Shown here one piece after another: positions 1-11,637 of a stretch of 64,000 nt of DNA. The notes beneath the pieces are model-generated. The model ran no database searches. It was given only the letters and a program-made list of their open reading frames with translations, and was not told the DNA's origin. Source of the DNA: Arachnopeziza araneosa. Taxonomy: Eukaryota; Ascomycota; Leotiomycetes; Helotiales; Arachnopezizaceae. Numbering within the stretch: position 1 is the first letter of the stretch; each line of letters opens with the position of its first letter. Where the stretch lies: the NCBI GenBank assembly GCA_003988855.1, contig QYAI01000010.1:248001-312000 (forward strand), read 5' to 3'. Both the position numbers and the translations under genes were made by a program.

Positions 1-35
1 TGCGTCTGCACACTGCAGATCGATATCTATTTCAG

Positions 36-435
36 CATTGACAAGCAAAAGGACGACTGGTGTACCCGAACACATCGAGAGAGTGGTCTTACAGCCGCAG
101 TGCTTGCGTCGACGACTACTCCCGATCAAGCCGCGACCGACCTCCTCGAATACATAAAGAGATATATTCCGAAGCCACGGATAGCACTATTGGCGGGGAA
201 CTCGGTCCATGCAGATAAGGCGTTTCTACGGAAAGACCCTTACAAGAAAGTCAACGATCACTTCCACCACCGAATACTGGATGTAAGCACCATCAAAGAA
301 GCTGCAAAACGCTGGAGCAGTGCGGAAGTCCTCCGCCATCGGCCGAACAAGAAAGGCTTGCACAAAGCAAAAGATGATATTCTGGAGAGTATCGAAGAGG
401 CAAAATACTACCGCGAAAAGATATTTCAGTTATGA
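36..435 (+). CDS. REX2: Oligoribonuclease (REX2/Orn), C-terminal part, cut by window edge
   Basis: This is a 3'-5' exoribonuclease of the DEDDh family, which degrades 2-5 nt RNAs, in fungi mainly in mitochondria. Only the 3' part is present. The reading frame is open before the first internal start-like codon and carries DDWCT, then SGLTAAVLAS, matching the middle of Orn proteins. Next come NSVHADKAFL and HRILDVSTIKE, each with a metal-binding Asp, and LHKAKDDI with the general-base His and the last Asp. The frame ends at 433-435. An acceptor AG at 34-35 (or 17-18) probably precedes this exon, so the left limit is approximate. Family assignment is firm from motif order and spacing. Confidence 0.88.
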
Positions 436-710
436 TGAAGATATAATAATAGCGAAATATATTGCTTCTGCTGCCCAATATTTGGCGGGAACGCCTGAGT
501 CTCAATTGTGGCTTAAAGTTGATTGAGGAGGGCACGGTGATTGGCTCAATGCCTCACAACCCCTCGGTGGCGCTCAACGTGGGGCGTCACTTTTGTTGAT
601 CACCGCCGTCTTATTTCTAGAGCTCAAGAACACTCTTCACCTCCTTTCCATTCTTGATTTTCCCTGCAGCTTTCCTCAATCCCATACATTCAGTCTTCAA
701 GAAAACAATC

Positions 711-2475
711 ATGAGTGTCTCTACCGTCAGCATTAAGCCTTTCACGGACCAGAAGCCCGGAACGTATGTTGCACCCCGCTATGCCAGCTCATGAACTCAC
801 AGCAAACAGCTCTGGTCTGCGTAAGAAGGTCGTCGTTTTCCAACAACCTCACTACAGTGAATCTTTCGTCACCAGTATCCTTCTTTCTATTCCCGAAGGA
901 GTCGAGGGAAGTTTCTTGGTCATTGGTGGTGATGGCAGATACTGGAACCCGGAGGTGGTGCAGTTGATCGCTAAGATCGGAGCTGCATACGGAGTCAAGA
1001 AGCTTCTGATCGGCCAACATGGTATCTTGAGTACTCCTGCAGCAAGCCACATCATCAGAAAACGCAAAGCAACTGGTGGTATCCTCTTGACCGCAAGTCA
1101 CAATGCTGGTGGTATGTTTTATCCCTCACAGCAGCACGCTCCAAACAGCAAGCTGATGTGCTTAGGTCCCAAGAACGATTTCGGTATCAAGTACAATCTT
1201 GCCAACGGTGGACCAGCTCCAGAATCCGTCACCAACAAGATCTACGCAGCTTCAAAGAACTTGACTTCTTATAAGATTGCAGATATTCCAGATGTCGACA
1301 TCTCAACTATCGGCACAAAAACATATGGTTCCGTGGAAGTGGAAATTATCGATTCCACCGCAGACTACACCGAAATGTTGAAAGATATCTTTGACTTTCC
1401 TCTGATCAAGAAGTTTTTCAAGGATCATACTGACTTCAAGGTTCTCTTTGATGCTCTTCACGGTGTCACTGGCCCATATGGCAAGGCTATCTTTGAGACA
1501 GAGCTCGGTCTCTCTAGTTCCAGCACTCAGAACTGCATTCCTTCGCCGGATTTCAATGGTGGTCACCCAGACCCCAACCTTACCTATGCTCATTCTCTGG
1601 TCGAGGCTGTTGATAAGGGAAAGATCCATTTCGGTGCCGCCAGTGACGGAGATGGCGACCGTAACATGATCTACGGTGCCAATGCATTCGTTTCTCCTGG
1701 AGACAGTCTTGCTATTATCGCTCACCACGCAAAGCTTATCCCATACTTCAAAAAGCAAGGTGTCTACGGTCTTGCACGCAGTATGCCAACCTCTGGAGCT
1801 GTTGATCTTGTTGCCAAAGCCCAAGGCCTCAACTCCTATGAGGTGCCAACAGGCTGGAAGTTCTTCTGTGCTCTTTTTGACGCAGACAAGCTATCCATCT
1901 GTGGTGAGGAATCATTCGGTACTGGAAGCAACCACATCCGTGAGAAGGATGGTCTCTGGGCTGTTGTTGCTTGGTTGAACATTATTGCTGGTATTGGTGA
2001 GGCTAACCCGGAAATCACTCCAAGTATCTCCAAGATTCAGCATGATTTCTGGACCATCTATGGTCGCACTTTCTTCACCAGATACGATTATGAGAATGTG
2101 AGCAGCGAGGGTGCAGCCCAAGTTGTCAAGGATTTGACAGCTAAGATCACCGACTCTTCTTTTATCGGATCGAAGATTGGCGACCGCTCTGTCGCTGAAG
2201 CCGGAGACTTCTCCTATACAGATCTTGATGGCAGCGTCTCTCCAAATCAAGGTCTCTACGTCAAGTTTTCTGACGGTACTCGTATCGTCGTTCGTCTCTC
2301 TGGTACTGGTTCCTCGGGTGCAACAATCAGATTGTACATCGAGAAGCATACCAGCGACCCGAAGACTTACGATTTGGATGCTCAGGACTTCCTGAAGCCC
2401 GACATCCAGCTTGCCACGAACTTGTTGAAGTTCCAAGAGCATATTGGACGTACCGAGCCTGATGTCAAGACATAA
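711..2475 (+). CDS. PGM2: Phosphoglucomutase
   Basis: It interconverts glucose-1-phosphate and glucose-6-phosphate in the cytosol, linking glycolysis to glycogen, trehalose and cell-wall precursor synthesis. Three exons: 711-763, 810-1111 and 1166-2475 (introns 46 and 54 nt), giving 554 residues, the usual eukaryotic length. The start at 711 opens MSVSTVSIKPF and splices cleanly into GTSGLRKKV. The phosphoserine loop is TASHNAGG (Ser114; Ala replaces the usual Pro). The Mg-binding loop is DGDGDR near 279-284, the sugar-binding loop contains CGEESFGTG, and the phosphate-binding loop is RLSGTGSSG. All catalytic loops are present, so it should be active. The upstream strand is CT-rich, common for strongly expressed fungal genes. 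Confidence 0.96.
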
Positions 2476-4942
2476 ATGGCGATCAACGAAGATCATGAAT
2501 CATGCTAATGGGACTAAGGGATCAGGTTATGGTAATGAAAAGGGTTTCGATAAAGCAATGAGCTGACGATATTATTTTTTTATTCAACATAGACCAAAAT
2601 GAAGAGATTGAAAAAACTCTTGATGTTCGATAATGCTAGTGGATATAAAGCTCTGCAGGTCTAAAGGTGTTCTAGCTCTCTACAGCCAGTGCAAGACTTA
2701 TGCAGCCCAATGCCACAAACGATCAGATTCTGATCTACCTCCTCTCCTCCTATGTACCTTTGTAGTACACCAGTCGCAGCTTAAATGCGACAGCAAAATA
2801 CTAATAGAGTCAGGGCCGCGTCTATAACCAAAGCAGATCCGAGACAATTCATGGCCGCCCGAAGAAACTTAAGAGATTAGGTATCTAATATTTATGATTA
2901 GCGCTTTGGTATCTCAATTCCACCTTACTCTATCTAAAGGAAACTAACACTTGGCCCAAAGAATCTCCATGATGGGTTCATGCCCAGATATGACGCGTTG
3001 GATAGATGGATGGACAATACTCACTGATGAAAGATGAATCGTACTTGTTTATGATGACGAGAATGGTTGCACCGGTCATCGAGAAGTTGCAAACCGTATC
3101 TGAGGGCCGAAGAAACCTATCATTGAGCCAGCCGTGTCAGCATTGATCGACAAGGCGAAGTCCCGCTGAGTAAGGCCACACGAACTCCCCCCTTTGCCAC
3201 CCAGCATCACGGGAAGGATTCACTCGGATCAGTAGAGGCAATCCAGACCGAAGCCCGAAGTATCAGCAGCGAGCTGCCACCCAGTAGGTGATGCCAACCC
3301 AAGATCCACCTCCCACACCCGCTGTAGCCATCTCCTAAACAGGGGGATCGTCCCGGAACCAGAGTAGGCCCGTTTGGTATGGAGTCTCACTTATGCCCTG
3401 CAGTCGGCAGACGAACCCCGTCTTACACGAGATACTCGCAGCAGGTGCGGTGACACGCTGGCCGATGAAAATAGCAAGAAGCCGTGACGACAGCGTAACC
3501 TTACCTGTTTTGTGCTCAGGGGTATGGTCTGTGACCAAACACGTGTTGAGTATCAGTCAAGACGGTGGAAGAGATGTGATATGTTGATGAGAGTCAGCGA
3601 GGTCTTCGATTGAATGCCTACATACCTGCAAGTGAGAATGTTGCATAGCCAAAGCCCAGTCTAGGACGTTAGAGGCCGAGGAACGGCATTGTCGTTGCAA
3701 GAGAGTGCAAGAGTAGTAGAGATCTACTTGAATAATCTAGATAGCATCAATGCAAACTAAGAAGTTACCCAGGCAACGCGTTGTCGCGTAATGATGAGGG
3801 ATACTGACTGCTAAATGTAGACGAGACGCGACCACTGGCGTATCGACTCTATTTGAAGATTACAATGAGCCTCTCAAGCTCCGGAAGATGTTGCAAGATA
3901 CTGTAGACCAGTTCATCATCATATCTCTCGAATAAGAAGCTGTTGAGAAAGCGCGTTGTAGATTGTTGATGAGGTGTTTGGATCCGTAGATGGAAGAGCG
4001 CGGTGGTCAGGTGTGCCAGAGCACGTAAAAACTCTTCAACACGCCCTTCTTATCTTTCAAAGATAAGCGGAGTAGCGTCAAACTGAGCAGATTCCAGAGC
4101 ATTTTTTTTATAATCATCATGTTCAGCTAGATGATGATTGATGTTCAAGTGCACACTTTGTTACTCTTTTGTTTACATCGTAAGCCGCCGCAGAGGACTA
4201 CGGTACAGGCTCACAAGGAACAAAACACAATCTACAATTGAGCTTAAAGTTCGCAATGGTCAGTAGAATACGGAATTTCATGGTTTCGGCCAAAGTCTAC
4301 CTACTTTGACTTCTATCATCTCTAATATCAAGGTCAGAAACCCTACCCTTGATTGAGCCTCCGGGCTTTCGATTTGGACAAACAGGTGGAGGAGAGCATG
4401 AAGCTGCAGATCTAGTGGGATTATGTAGAGGACTCTAAAGGCTTCTAGGGTTTGAATACGGCTTGTCAATCACCAGGATGGACGGCACAGGTAGACTCGA
4501 ATGTAGATGCACGCCGAAGAGTGGCCGGGGAAGATTACGAAACTAGAATTATCATATGAAAGAGTAGAATGATGCAATGCGTCTTACGATGACTAACTCA
4601 ACTATTAAGGGAGTAGATGGAAGTAAGTCGTTTTCAGAGGCTAGGATGGAAAGATGCCAGAAATATACGATGAAACAGTGTGTCAGAAACAAAGAATGAG
4701 GGTGACAGAAAAGAACGTAGCTGGGCAATATTATATTCGTAACGGTAACAAAGGCACGCAAAAAACAGATCTGCGAATTTTTTATTAGGAGGCTTATTGA
4801 TCGTCCTGACTTTCTCTCAAATTCAATCAGTCAATAAGCACTGGTTGTTTCATCCAAACTCCAATCCCAATGCACCATCCATCTATCCATGCTAATTACA
4901 ATGCAATATTCATCTATCGAAACAATGTAAAACGTACAAGTC
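2476..4942. other. Gene-free convergent interval of 2.5 kb
   Basis: This lies between the 3' ends of phosphoglucomutase and the CSC1-like channel gene. Short open frames exist on both strands (none above about 70 codons), but none shows a recognisable domain or splices into a longer frame by eye. Canonical donor-like and acceptor-like strings on the minus strand around 3330-3620 hint at a spliced non-coding or relic transcript. No tRNA or repeat was recognised. Confidence 0.5.
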
Positions 4943-7900
4943 CTAGCCTGTCCAGCCTTGCCAGCCAGCATTTTGTCTCCTGCTACCTCTGTAATAATCA
5001 TAGCTCATCGGATCGTGCTCTTGCTCATCCTCTGCTTGTTGTGGCAAACCACCATAACCCTGTGGTCCACCTCCAAGGAAGCCGGGGGCTCGACGTTCCT
5101 GGCTACCAGCTCGACTTTGTGGTCTTGGACTTCCAGCAATAGGAGGAGATAGAGGCACTCCAGCAGCGCCGTGGACTAGATTTGCGGTCTCGCTATGGTC
5201 GCTGTAGTTTCGCGTATTGAAGTCCCCTGTACCATCGTACGATATGGCTGATTGCCCGGAGACATCTCTGTGAGGGAGAGGTAGCGTTGGGGTCCCAGGC
5301 CGACTGGAATCAAATGCACTCGAGCTTCCAGGAGTATCCGTTCGAATAATATCTTCCGGTTTTCCATAAATACCCCCACTCCCGCCATGCTCATCGGCAA
5401 ATTCGTGCCGTCCTTTATAATAAGCAAAATCAAGTTTGCTTTCAGGAACGATTTCAAACCCTGGAACGGCTGCTCGGCGACCTGGAACGCCTTCTTGCAT
5501 AGGATGAAGGACATAGGTATCAGAATATCCAGAGACGGAGCCCGAATCTACAGTGCCAGCATTGTTGCTGTCTGTTAGGCGACCACCGTAGACTGATGCA
5601 AGAATGTTTTGCGCTTTGGCGTGAACCATAGGTGTAATAAGAGGTTTGTACAGAGCAGGATGGCCAAATCGGGATGCGAGTTTGTCTTTCTTGCTGTCAA
5701 AGATCTTGGTTCGAGTCGCCTCGGGATCCTTGAGCATATTTCGAGTGGTGTAGTAGTGAATTTTATCATCATAAGTCCGCTTGCAGTACCATTTGAAGGC
5801 AAGCATCAAGAATGGCAGTGGGACTACCGCATACGCTTCCATGTGATTCGATTCGCCGTGGACCCATGTGGCGAGGAACACAACAAGATTCGACAGAATA
5901 GCAGCAAATACCATCCTATTGAAGAACATGCGCCAGAACATACCGCCTGACTCGGTCTTTGTAATGAAGATGTAGAGCAACAAGTACTTCTTCAAAAAGA
6001 CATCCACAACGAAATAAAGAGCACACGCAGGCAGGACCAATGGCTGAAGCATAGCAAAGCACAAAGTTACTGTGCTATAGAACAAGAAGTAATTGTAGTA
6101 ACTCGCATAATCGAAAGCCGGCGGTGCCGTCAACTCAATCATTTCACGAGGGGTTGGACTAGAGAATCTTCGAGCGCAAGAACTCCACACCAAACTCCAC
6201 AGCTGGGCCAGATCAACAGCAGCACCCAGATTACGTTGAAGTAGCCATGTGATCCAGAATGGTGAGACATCGCAAAGCGAGATGAAGAGTGTAAGACCAA
6301 AGTTCTCCTTTATGATGGATTGCCAGGCACTTTTCCCGGAACTTGTGTCCTTTACAACACTAGACACGAAGTTCCAAACACTACTAAACATCGAGAAGAC
6401 TATCAAAAAGTTGAAGACGAAGAATGTATACAATTTGCCTGCTACATGACGCTCGCGAGCAGTCTTCGTCCGATCGCCCGCACGGATAGCAAGTCGGCGG
6501 AAGATGATGGGCAGAATAAGATAGACAAGTGATGTGATAGCTGGCGAAGCCACACCCTGCACTATTGACCACCATGCTGTATGGGCAGCAAGAGATGACT
6601 GAAAGGCTGGCCAAACATGCCCGAGGTTCGCCAGACTGATTAAAAAGATTGATATCATAGCGTTGGGTGCAGCCCATAAAAGCGTCAGTACAGTTACCCA
6701 AACATTATTAATGAGCCTCCTAGTCCGTCTTTGTGATTTGTTCAAGGGCATATTCGTCCATATGATGTCGTTTGGTCTGGGAGCTAATACAATCGTTGTA
6801 CCTTGAGGATGCTTCTTCTTTGCCGCAAACGCGATGCTATGACACTCATCAATGGCTTCATAGCTTGCAAACCCGTATGGCAGGGGATTTCGGTGATCGA
6901 CTGCAGCTCGAACTTCTCTCACTTCCATTTCTAATTCCTTTATGCGGCCTGTGAGATACTCGATCGCATCTACTTTTTGGCCTTTTGCGTATGAACCCCA
7001 TGATGGATCTTTCTTTGATGGATAACATACTGGCCGGCTCGCAGGCAGGTTGTTTGGATCTTTCAGATATTTTGCTAAATATCCCTCGAGCTCTCGGACT
7101 GTTCTATTGTGCTCCTCTATCAATTCAGGGAGCTCTTTGACGTTTCGAGCAATGACTGTTCTCGAGAAGGACGACGTTGGAACAACCTCGTCGATCAGCC
7201 TTCCAATGCCTTCATCTGATCGGTAGGCCTTGGGTATGTCATTGATCTAAGCCTCGGTTAGCAGATAAGGTACGAGTCAAGGAATTTTCCTTACCATCAG
7301 TGTCCGAGCATGCAAACTCGCCTGGTACTCGGGGCTTTCATAGTACTGTCTCCGAAGCCTCAGGATCGCTTTGTAATTGTACCACAAGAACCCCGCCAGA
7401 ACAGCATCGAAGAGCCACGCACAGATTGTCATTCCCCAATTAGCCTGCCCAAAAGTATTGACAGGCGTAACCCTAACGACTGCTTTTACTTGCTTCTCAA
7501 TTCCCTTGCTCAAATTGATGGGAATTAGAATACCGCAACCAACCAGGGCAATCACAACAAATATATTCCGCAACATCCTTAGGACTCTTAGAAAAACAAC
7601 AGCGTCCAGCCCAATCAAATGTACCAACTCTTGCTCCGTCGTCTTCAGAACCGGCTTGATCCAGGCAAGGAGGCCTCGTCCCATCGGTGGCGGCGCATGT
7701 TTCTCATCTGCGATTTTGAGCTTCGGTGCGTATACGACGGAGTTATAAGGTCGCAGGAGGGAAAATCCAATCGCAAGGAGGAGTGTGAATCCAATTGAAG
7801 TACCTAAACTAGCATACACTGAATTTTGTGCGATCTGGTCTACCATTAGGTACATAATTCAATACTTAGATCGAGGTAAACCTACCTGGGCTTGATAGGG

Positions 7901-7984
7901 GTTTTTCAAAAGATCCAAGAGCTCCTCTGCACCAGACTTCTGCTGCCTCCTCATCAGGTCATCAACCATTTTCAACACGTCCAT
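4943..7984 (-). CDS. CSC1/OSCA-TMEM63 family membrane channel (RSN1/PHM7-like, DUF221)
   Basis: This is a polytopic plasma- or endomembrane protein of the hyperosmolality-gated, calcium-permeable cation channel family. Exons on the minus strand: 7984-7886, 7834-7295 and 7246-4943, 980 residues. The first exon (start MDVLKMVDDLM) joins in phase to IAQNSVYASLG. Order: N-terminal membrane segment (about 38-62), two more N-terminal spans, a cytosolic PHM7-type loop with EELVHLIGLDAVVFLR just before and HNRTVRELEGY inside, a seven-span RSN1 core (about 310-690), then a soluble tail with LYKPLITPMVHAK typical of the PHM7 extracellular-tail domain. The last 150 residues are Gly/Pro/Ser-rich. An alternative start at 7969 would remove five residues. 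Which fungal subfamily it belongs to cannot be decided here. Confidence 0.92.
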
Positions 7985-8795
7985 TATCACAGAGAGTGAC
8001 TATGACGGGCCAAAGGCCAAACGGAAAAGTTTGGCGGTCTTCTAATACAAATTTGATGAGGTCCGGAGCGGCAAAGGATTGTTTCGAATGGCCAACACGC
8101 CAGAAATGTGTCTTTGTTTCGTAAGGAACGGTTGGTGTCCGATTCGTGCTCCCTAGATTAGATCTGGGGTCGCATGGATGAAATAAAGAGATAGCGACAG
8201 GGATGTATTCAGATGGCACAAATGCCCTCGTGAGAGTCCTGCGGGTGGCGACAGAGGAGAGAAAAAAAGAGGGCGAAGGAGAGGGAAAAAGAGGGAGGAG
8301 AGAGTGAGAGGGACCTAGGTGGTTACATAGGGAAGAACATGCCTCACGCAGCAGGAGAGCCGTGGCGGCGAGTGAGGGGAGGGATGGAGGGACAGGAAGG
8401 TGGTGTGTTGTGGGGATCAATCACAACGGCATGACGCTGAAGATCAACAATTTCTAGCCCCTGATTAACTTTTCAGCGACCCGCAAGCCACAGTATGGCG
8501 CTGCTATTGGAAGACCCAATGCTCCGGCGAAAACCGGCTCCATGTGCCTCGCTTAGTGTACGTACTTCTATATTGGGCAACACCTCACTTCGTATTTTTC
8601 ACGTTGGGGCATCTCACTTTTTACTATTTATCGCCTCCGATCACGAGGTATATATCTTTTGCCCTTCGATGCTGCCAATCCTGAAATGCAGTATCGTGAC
8701 ACTCTATGCAAAACATATCTCGTACTTCCAGGTTATTCACAATCACTATCTAGGTAGTCGGGTCATGCCTCATGAATCATTATCTTTGTCCTTTA
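7985..8795. other. Promoter and leader of the CSC1-like gene; no gene seen
   Basis: The interval holds the upstream DNA of the minus-strand channel gene and the 3' flank of the DUF7580 gene. Open frames on either strand are low-complexity or overlap the polypyrimidine tract. No independent gene was supported. Confidence 0.5.
8250..8312 (-). promoter_or_regulatory. Polypyrimidine (CT) tract upstream of the channel gene
   Basis: The plus strand is almost pure purine here (runs of GA, GAAAAAAAGAGGG and GGGAGGAGAG), so the coding strand of the channel gene is CT-rich about 270 bp before its start codon. CT tracts of this kind are common near fungal transcription starts. The regulatory role is inferred from position only. 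Confidence 0.45.
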
Positions 8796-11395
8796 TCATA
8801 TCCCTAGCAACTGATTATAACAACATTTTAAAGGCTCCACAACTTTTACAAACATCTCCTCTCTCCATTTTTCTCCCCTTCCTCCAGCGGTACTGCTCTC
8901 TGGAGTGTGGTGCAAGCACCAAATAACCGCATCTGAATATTCCGGCCCAGCCTCCTCAAGAATATCCCGAACCCATTCCGTAGCCACTGCATAATTCATG
9001 AGCTGGAGCGATTTCTCATCTGTCGAGTTTGAGTTCGGTCGCAAACTGTGGCTCTCGATCGAAACTCCAAAGCAGAGCTCAAGGAGTAAGATACCAAGAT
9101 TTCTTATGCTGTCTTGAATCTCTATATCAGCTCGGTTTGACAAGGTTGTGGGTTCTTGCGGCTTCTTAGAAAGGCTACTTGAGATGTATGGTTGTTCAGT
9201 ACATATTTCGCTATTGTTTTAAGTGTCATAAAGGAAGAGAATGTTCTTTTTGCTCCATTTGTTCAACCAAGGAGTCGGATGGAGCCTAATATATCAATCA
9301 ACTTTCGAGCATTATAATCAAGTCTATATATTACAGCCAGCTTAAGAGGTTTGAAAGCCAAAGGCGTGTAATCTATGATGTACTTACTGAATCTGAGATG
9401 AAGCTAGTATATAAGCAATCTGAAATCGCTGACGTCGCGTTAGGGAAACAGGTGATTCTTTCTCCAAAAGATTTCCTAGTGTGAGGTATTTTTGAGGTGT
9501 AATGTCGAACTTGCAACGAGGCTGTAACATATATTTACATGATTGAGAATGGAGATGTCCAAACGGGCGATCTGGTGTCCAGGTTCCTATCGCGGTGCAC
9601 AAGTCTTTGATGCTGGGACCCGCAGAAACTTCTGGAGAGACAGGGCTATCGAATGTCACTTTTGATCTGGAGGCTGTAGTTACGGTAGAGGTGGTTGGTT
9701 GTCTTTGGACCAAGTTTTGTGTGGAAGGGGGGTTTAACTCCGTTGAGATCAAAGGAGCTTCCAACTCTTGGCGACATTGATTGTTTACTAAGTTTCTTAG
9801 TCTGCCCATAATAGATTTCCGAGGTGCATTTGGAGAAGTTTGAGCTGTGGTTAACTACCTAGGGTCAGCTTTAGGTATTTCCACCGTAATTAGCTTTTAT
9901 ATGCTCACTATTGACGGAGATTGTATGGCAGTCGAGATTGATGGGATGGTTGTTCCTGAAATAATAGCAGTCGTAGGTGGTACTGTAACCGACAATCCAG
10001 GTGAGGGATCCTATGAATTATTAGTATCATCCTCTAGGAATAGCAGATAATTGCATTTTGAGCACTGTTGAAACGCCCAAAGTACATAATTCACCTACAA
10101 TTTCACCAATCGGTTCTATACTAGTATCTTGCCAGGCCAAGGTTGACGTGTGTCTTCTAAGCTAAGTTGATCACTTCTTTTAAACCAAAAAATTACTCGA
10201 AAATCTATCGTAGCAGAAGTCCGGTGTTGAAGTAAAAGATTTGCATGATGTAGTGGCTGGCATTTGCAAGACCAAACTTCGGTCAGTAAGTTATGGAGAC
10301 CGATCCCATGTTTCCAGAGCTTCATTAAAGCTAAATTGGTGCGTGAGACTTTGGTGCGTGATATTCTTAGTAACGCGAGGCGGTCTGAGGACCCTAGTAT
10401 CTCTCGTAGTCGTGCATTTTGCCTTCCAAAGTCATCAAATAATTTTTGTCGACCAGTTCTGTTGAACGCCAACTTGAGTCTCATCGACTGGAACTCAACA
10501 GTGCCAATTGATACCGATGTCATGTGGGCAAGTATAGCTCTTGTTCCGGAAGCTGTCTTCTCGACCTGCTGCTAAGAGAACGATCAGTTTTTAATTCTTA
10601 AGTTCTCATTCTAACGAATCAGGAGAAGCACTCATGAGAGTTTCCTCTTATGAAGCTGGCGGGATGGCCTTACATAGTTTCCTTCAATGCGAGCTCGAAA
10701 TTTGGTTTTACTCATTCCTAGAGCATCATCCAGACACTCAACGGTCTCCAGCATACTTTCAACTGTTTCCAAGTACGAAGAGTATGTTTTCGGCATTCGA
10801 CTCTGGAGCATCTGCTCAAGATTTGGTTCCTTCCATTCTAGCCCGCCTAGCAATCAAGTGGTCAGCAGCCAGCCAAAATCATGGTACCAGGTACGCATAG
10901 CTATTGAAGTTATCACTAGCTTACGCGAACTTAAAGAATAAAATTCTTTAGTCTTCAGGACATTCAGATTTCATCATCAATTGGACGAGCACTTTGCAAA
11001 CAGGCCAGATTTTGATTTACTTATCAGGGTCTTTCAGCAACCGCTGTAACCTCTCTTCGTCCGCGATAAGAGGTAAAAGTAACTCTTCTAGATTCTCTTC
11101 AAATGCTAATTTGTAGTATTTTAGATCCCGTAGGGACTTCTTGTACTCGCGTTTGATCTTCCACCAGCCGTCGAGCACTTCGGCAGTATCGCGATAATGC
11201 TCAAGGGTTGAGATCATCAACGGGAAAGCTGCTAATACAAACCCGGCAATTTCTATTCATTGTCAGTTATAATTTGTTGACATGATTTACGGATTATCAC
11301 AAGGCTGTCGACACTTTGAATTGAGCCCCCAAATCAAAGATGTAGTCTGTATAGAGGAGAGCAATCGAGCAATATCACTCACCCACTCCACTCAT
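8796..11395 (-). pseudogene. HeLo-like / DUF7580 protein gene, probably disrupted
   Basis: This is a fungal accessory protein with an N-terminal HeLo-like helix (MSGVEIAGFVLAAFPL) and a DUF7580 body with kinase-like traits (LSRRQRFQIAYILASS, TEQPYIS, NLGILLLELCFG). Exons: 11395-11383, 11252-11021, 10846-10674, 10571-10122, 10010-9909, 9854-9387 and 9285-8796. All junctions fit in phase except exon 2 to 3: the donor leaves two bases, but the only acceptor needs one, because an in-frame stop at 10856-10854 blocks earlier starts. A TAA at 9221-9219 also interrupts conserved sequence between NILFLYD and TEQPYIS, with no intron to remove it. Two separate lesions suggest decay; assembly error or a missed micro-exon is possible. 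It is divergent from the zinc-finger gene at 11638. A role in heterokaryon incompatibility or cell death is inference from HeLo families. Confidence 0.72.
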
Positions 11396-11637
11396 TTTGA
11401 GACTGCTAGCTGAAAGCAACAGACACTGACCAAAGAAATAGAAGGCTGTTTCATGAAGTGTCGTCGGAGAGTTGGCCTCAAAGTTGCGAAGCGCCCAGCT
11501 GTAAGGCTGCAGAAGCGAATCACCGACATTGACCATAGTAAGCTCCAGCCTGAGCAACATTTTATTGATCAAACATGGTTTAAAAAACTCAAAGAGCTAT
11601 TTGGATAGGAAGTGGAGCAGGTATAGCGACACTAGTA
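11396..11637. promoter_or_regulatory. Bidirectional promoter, 242 bp
   Basis: The start codons of the HeLo-like/DUF7580 gene (minus) and the zinc-finger gene (plus) are only 242 bp apart, so both must be driven from this interval. No specific element was identified. Confidence 0.6.
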
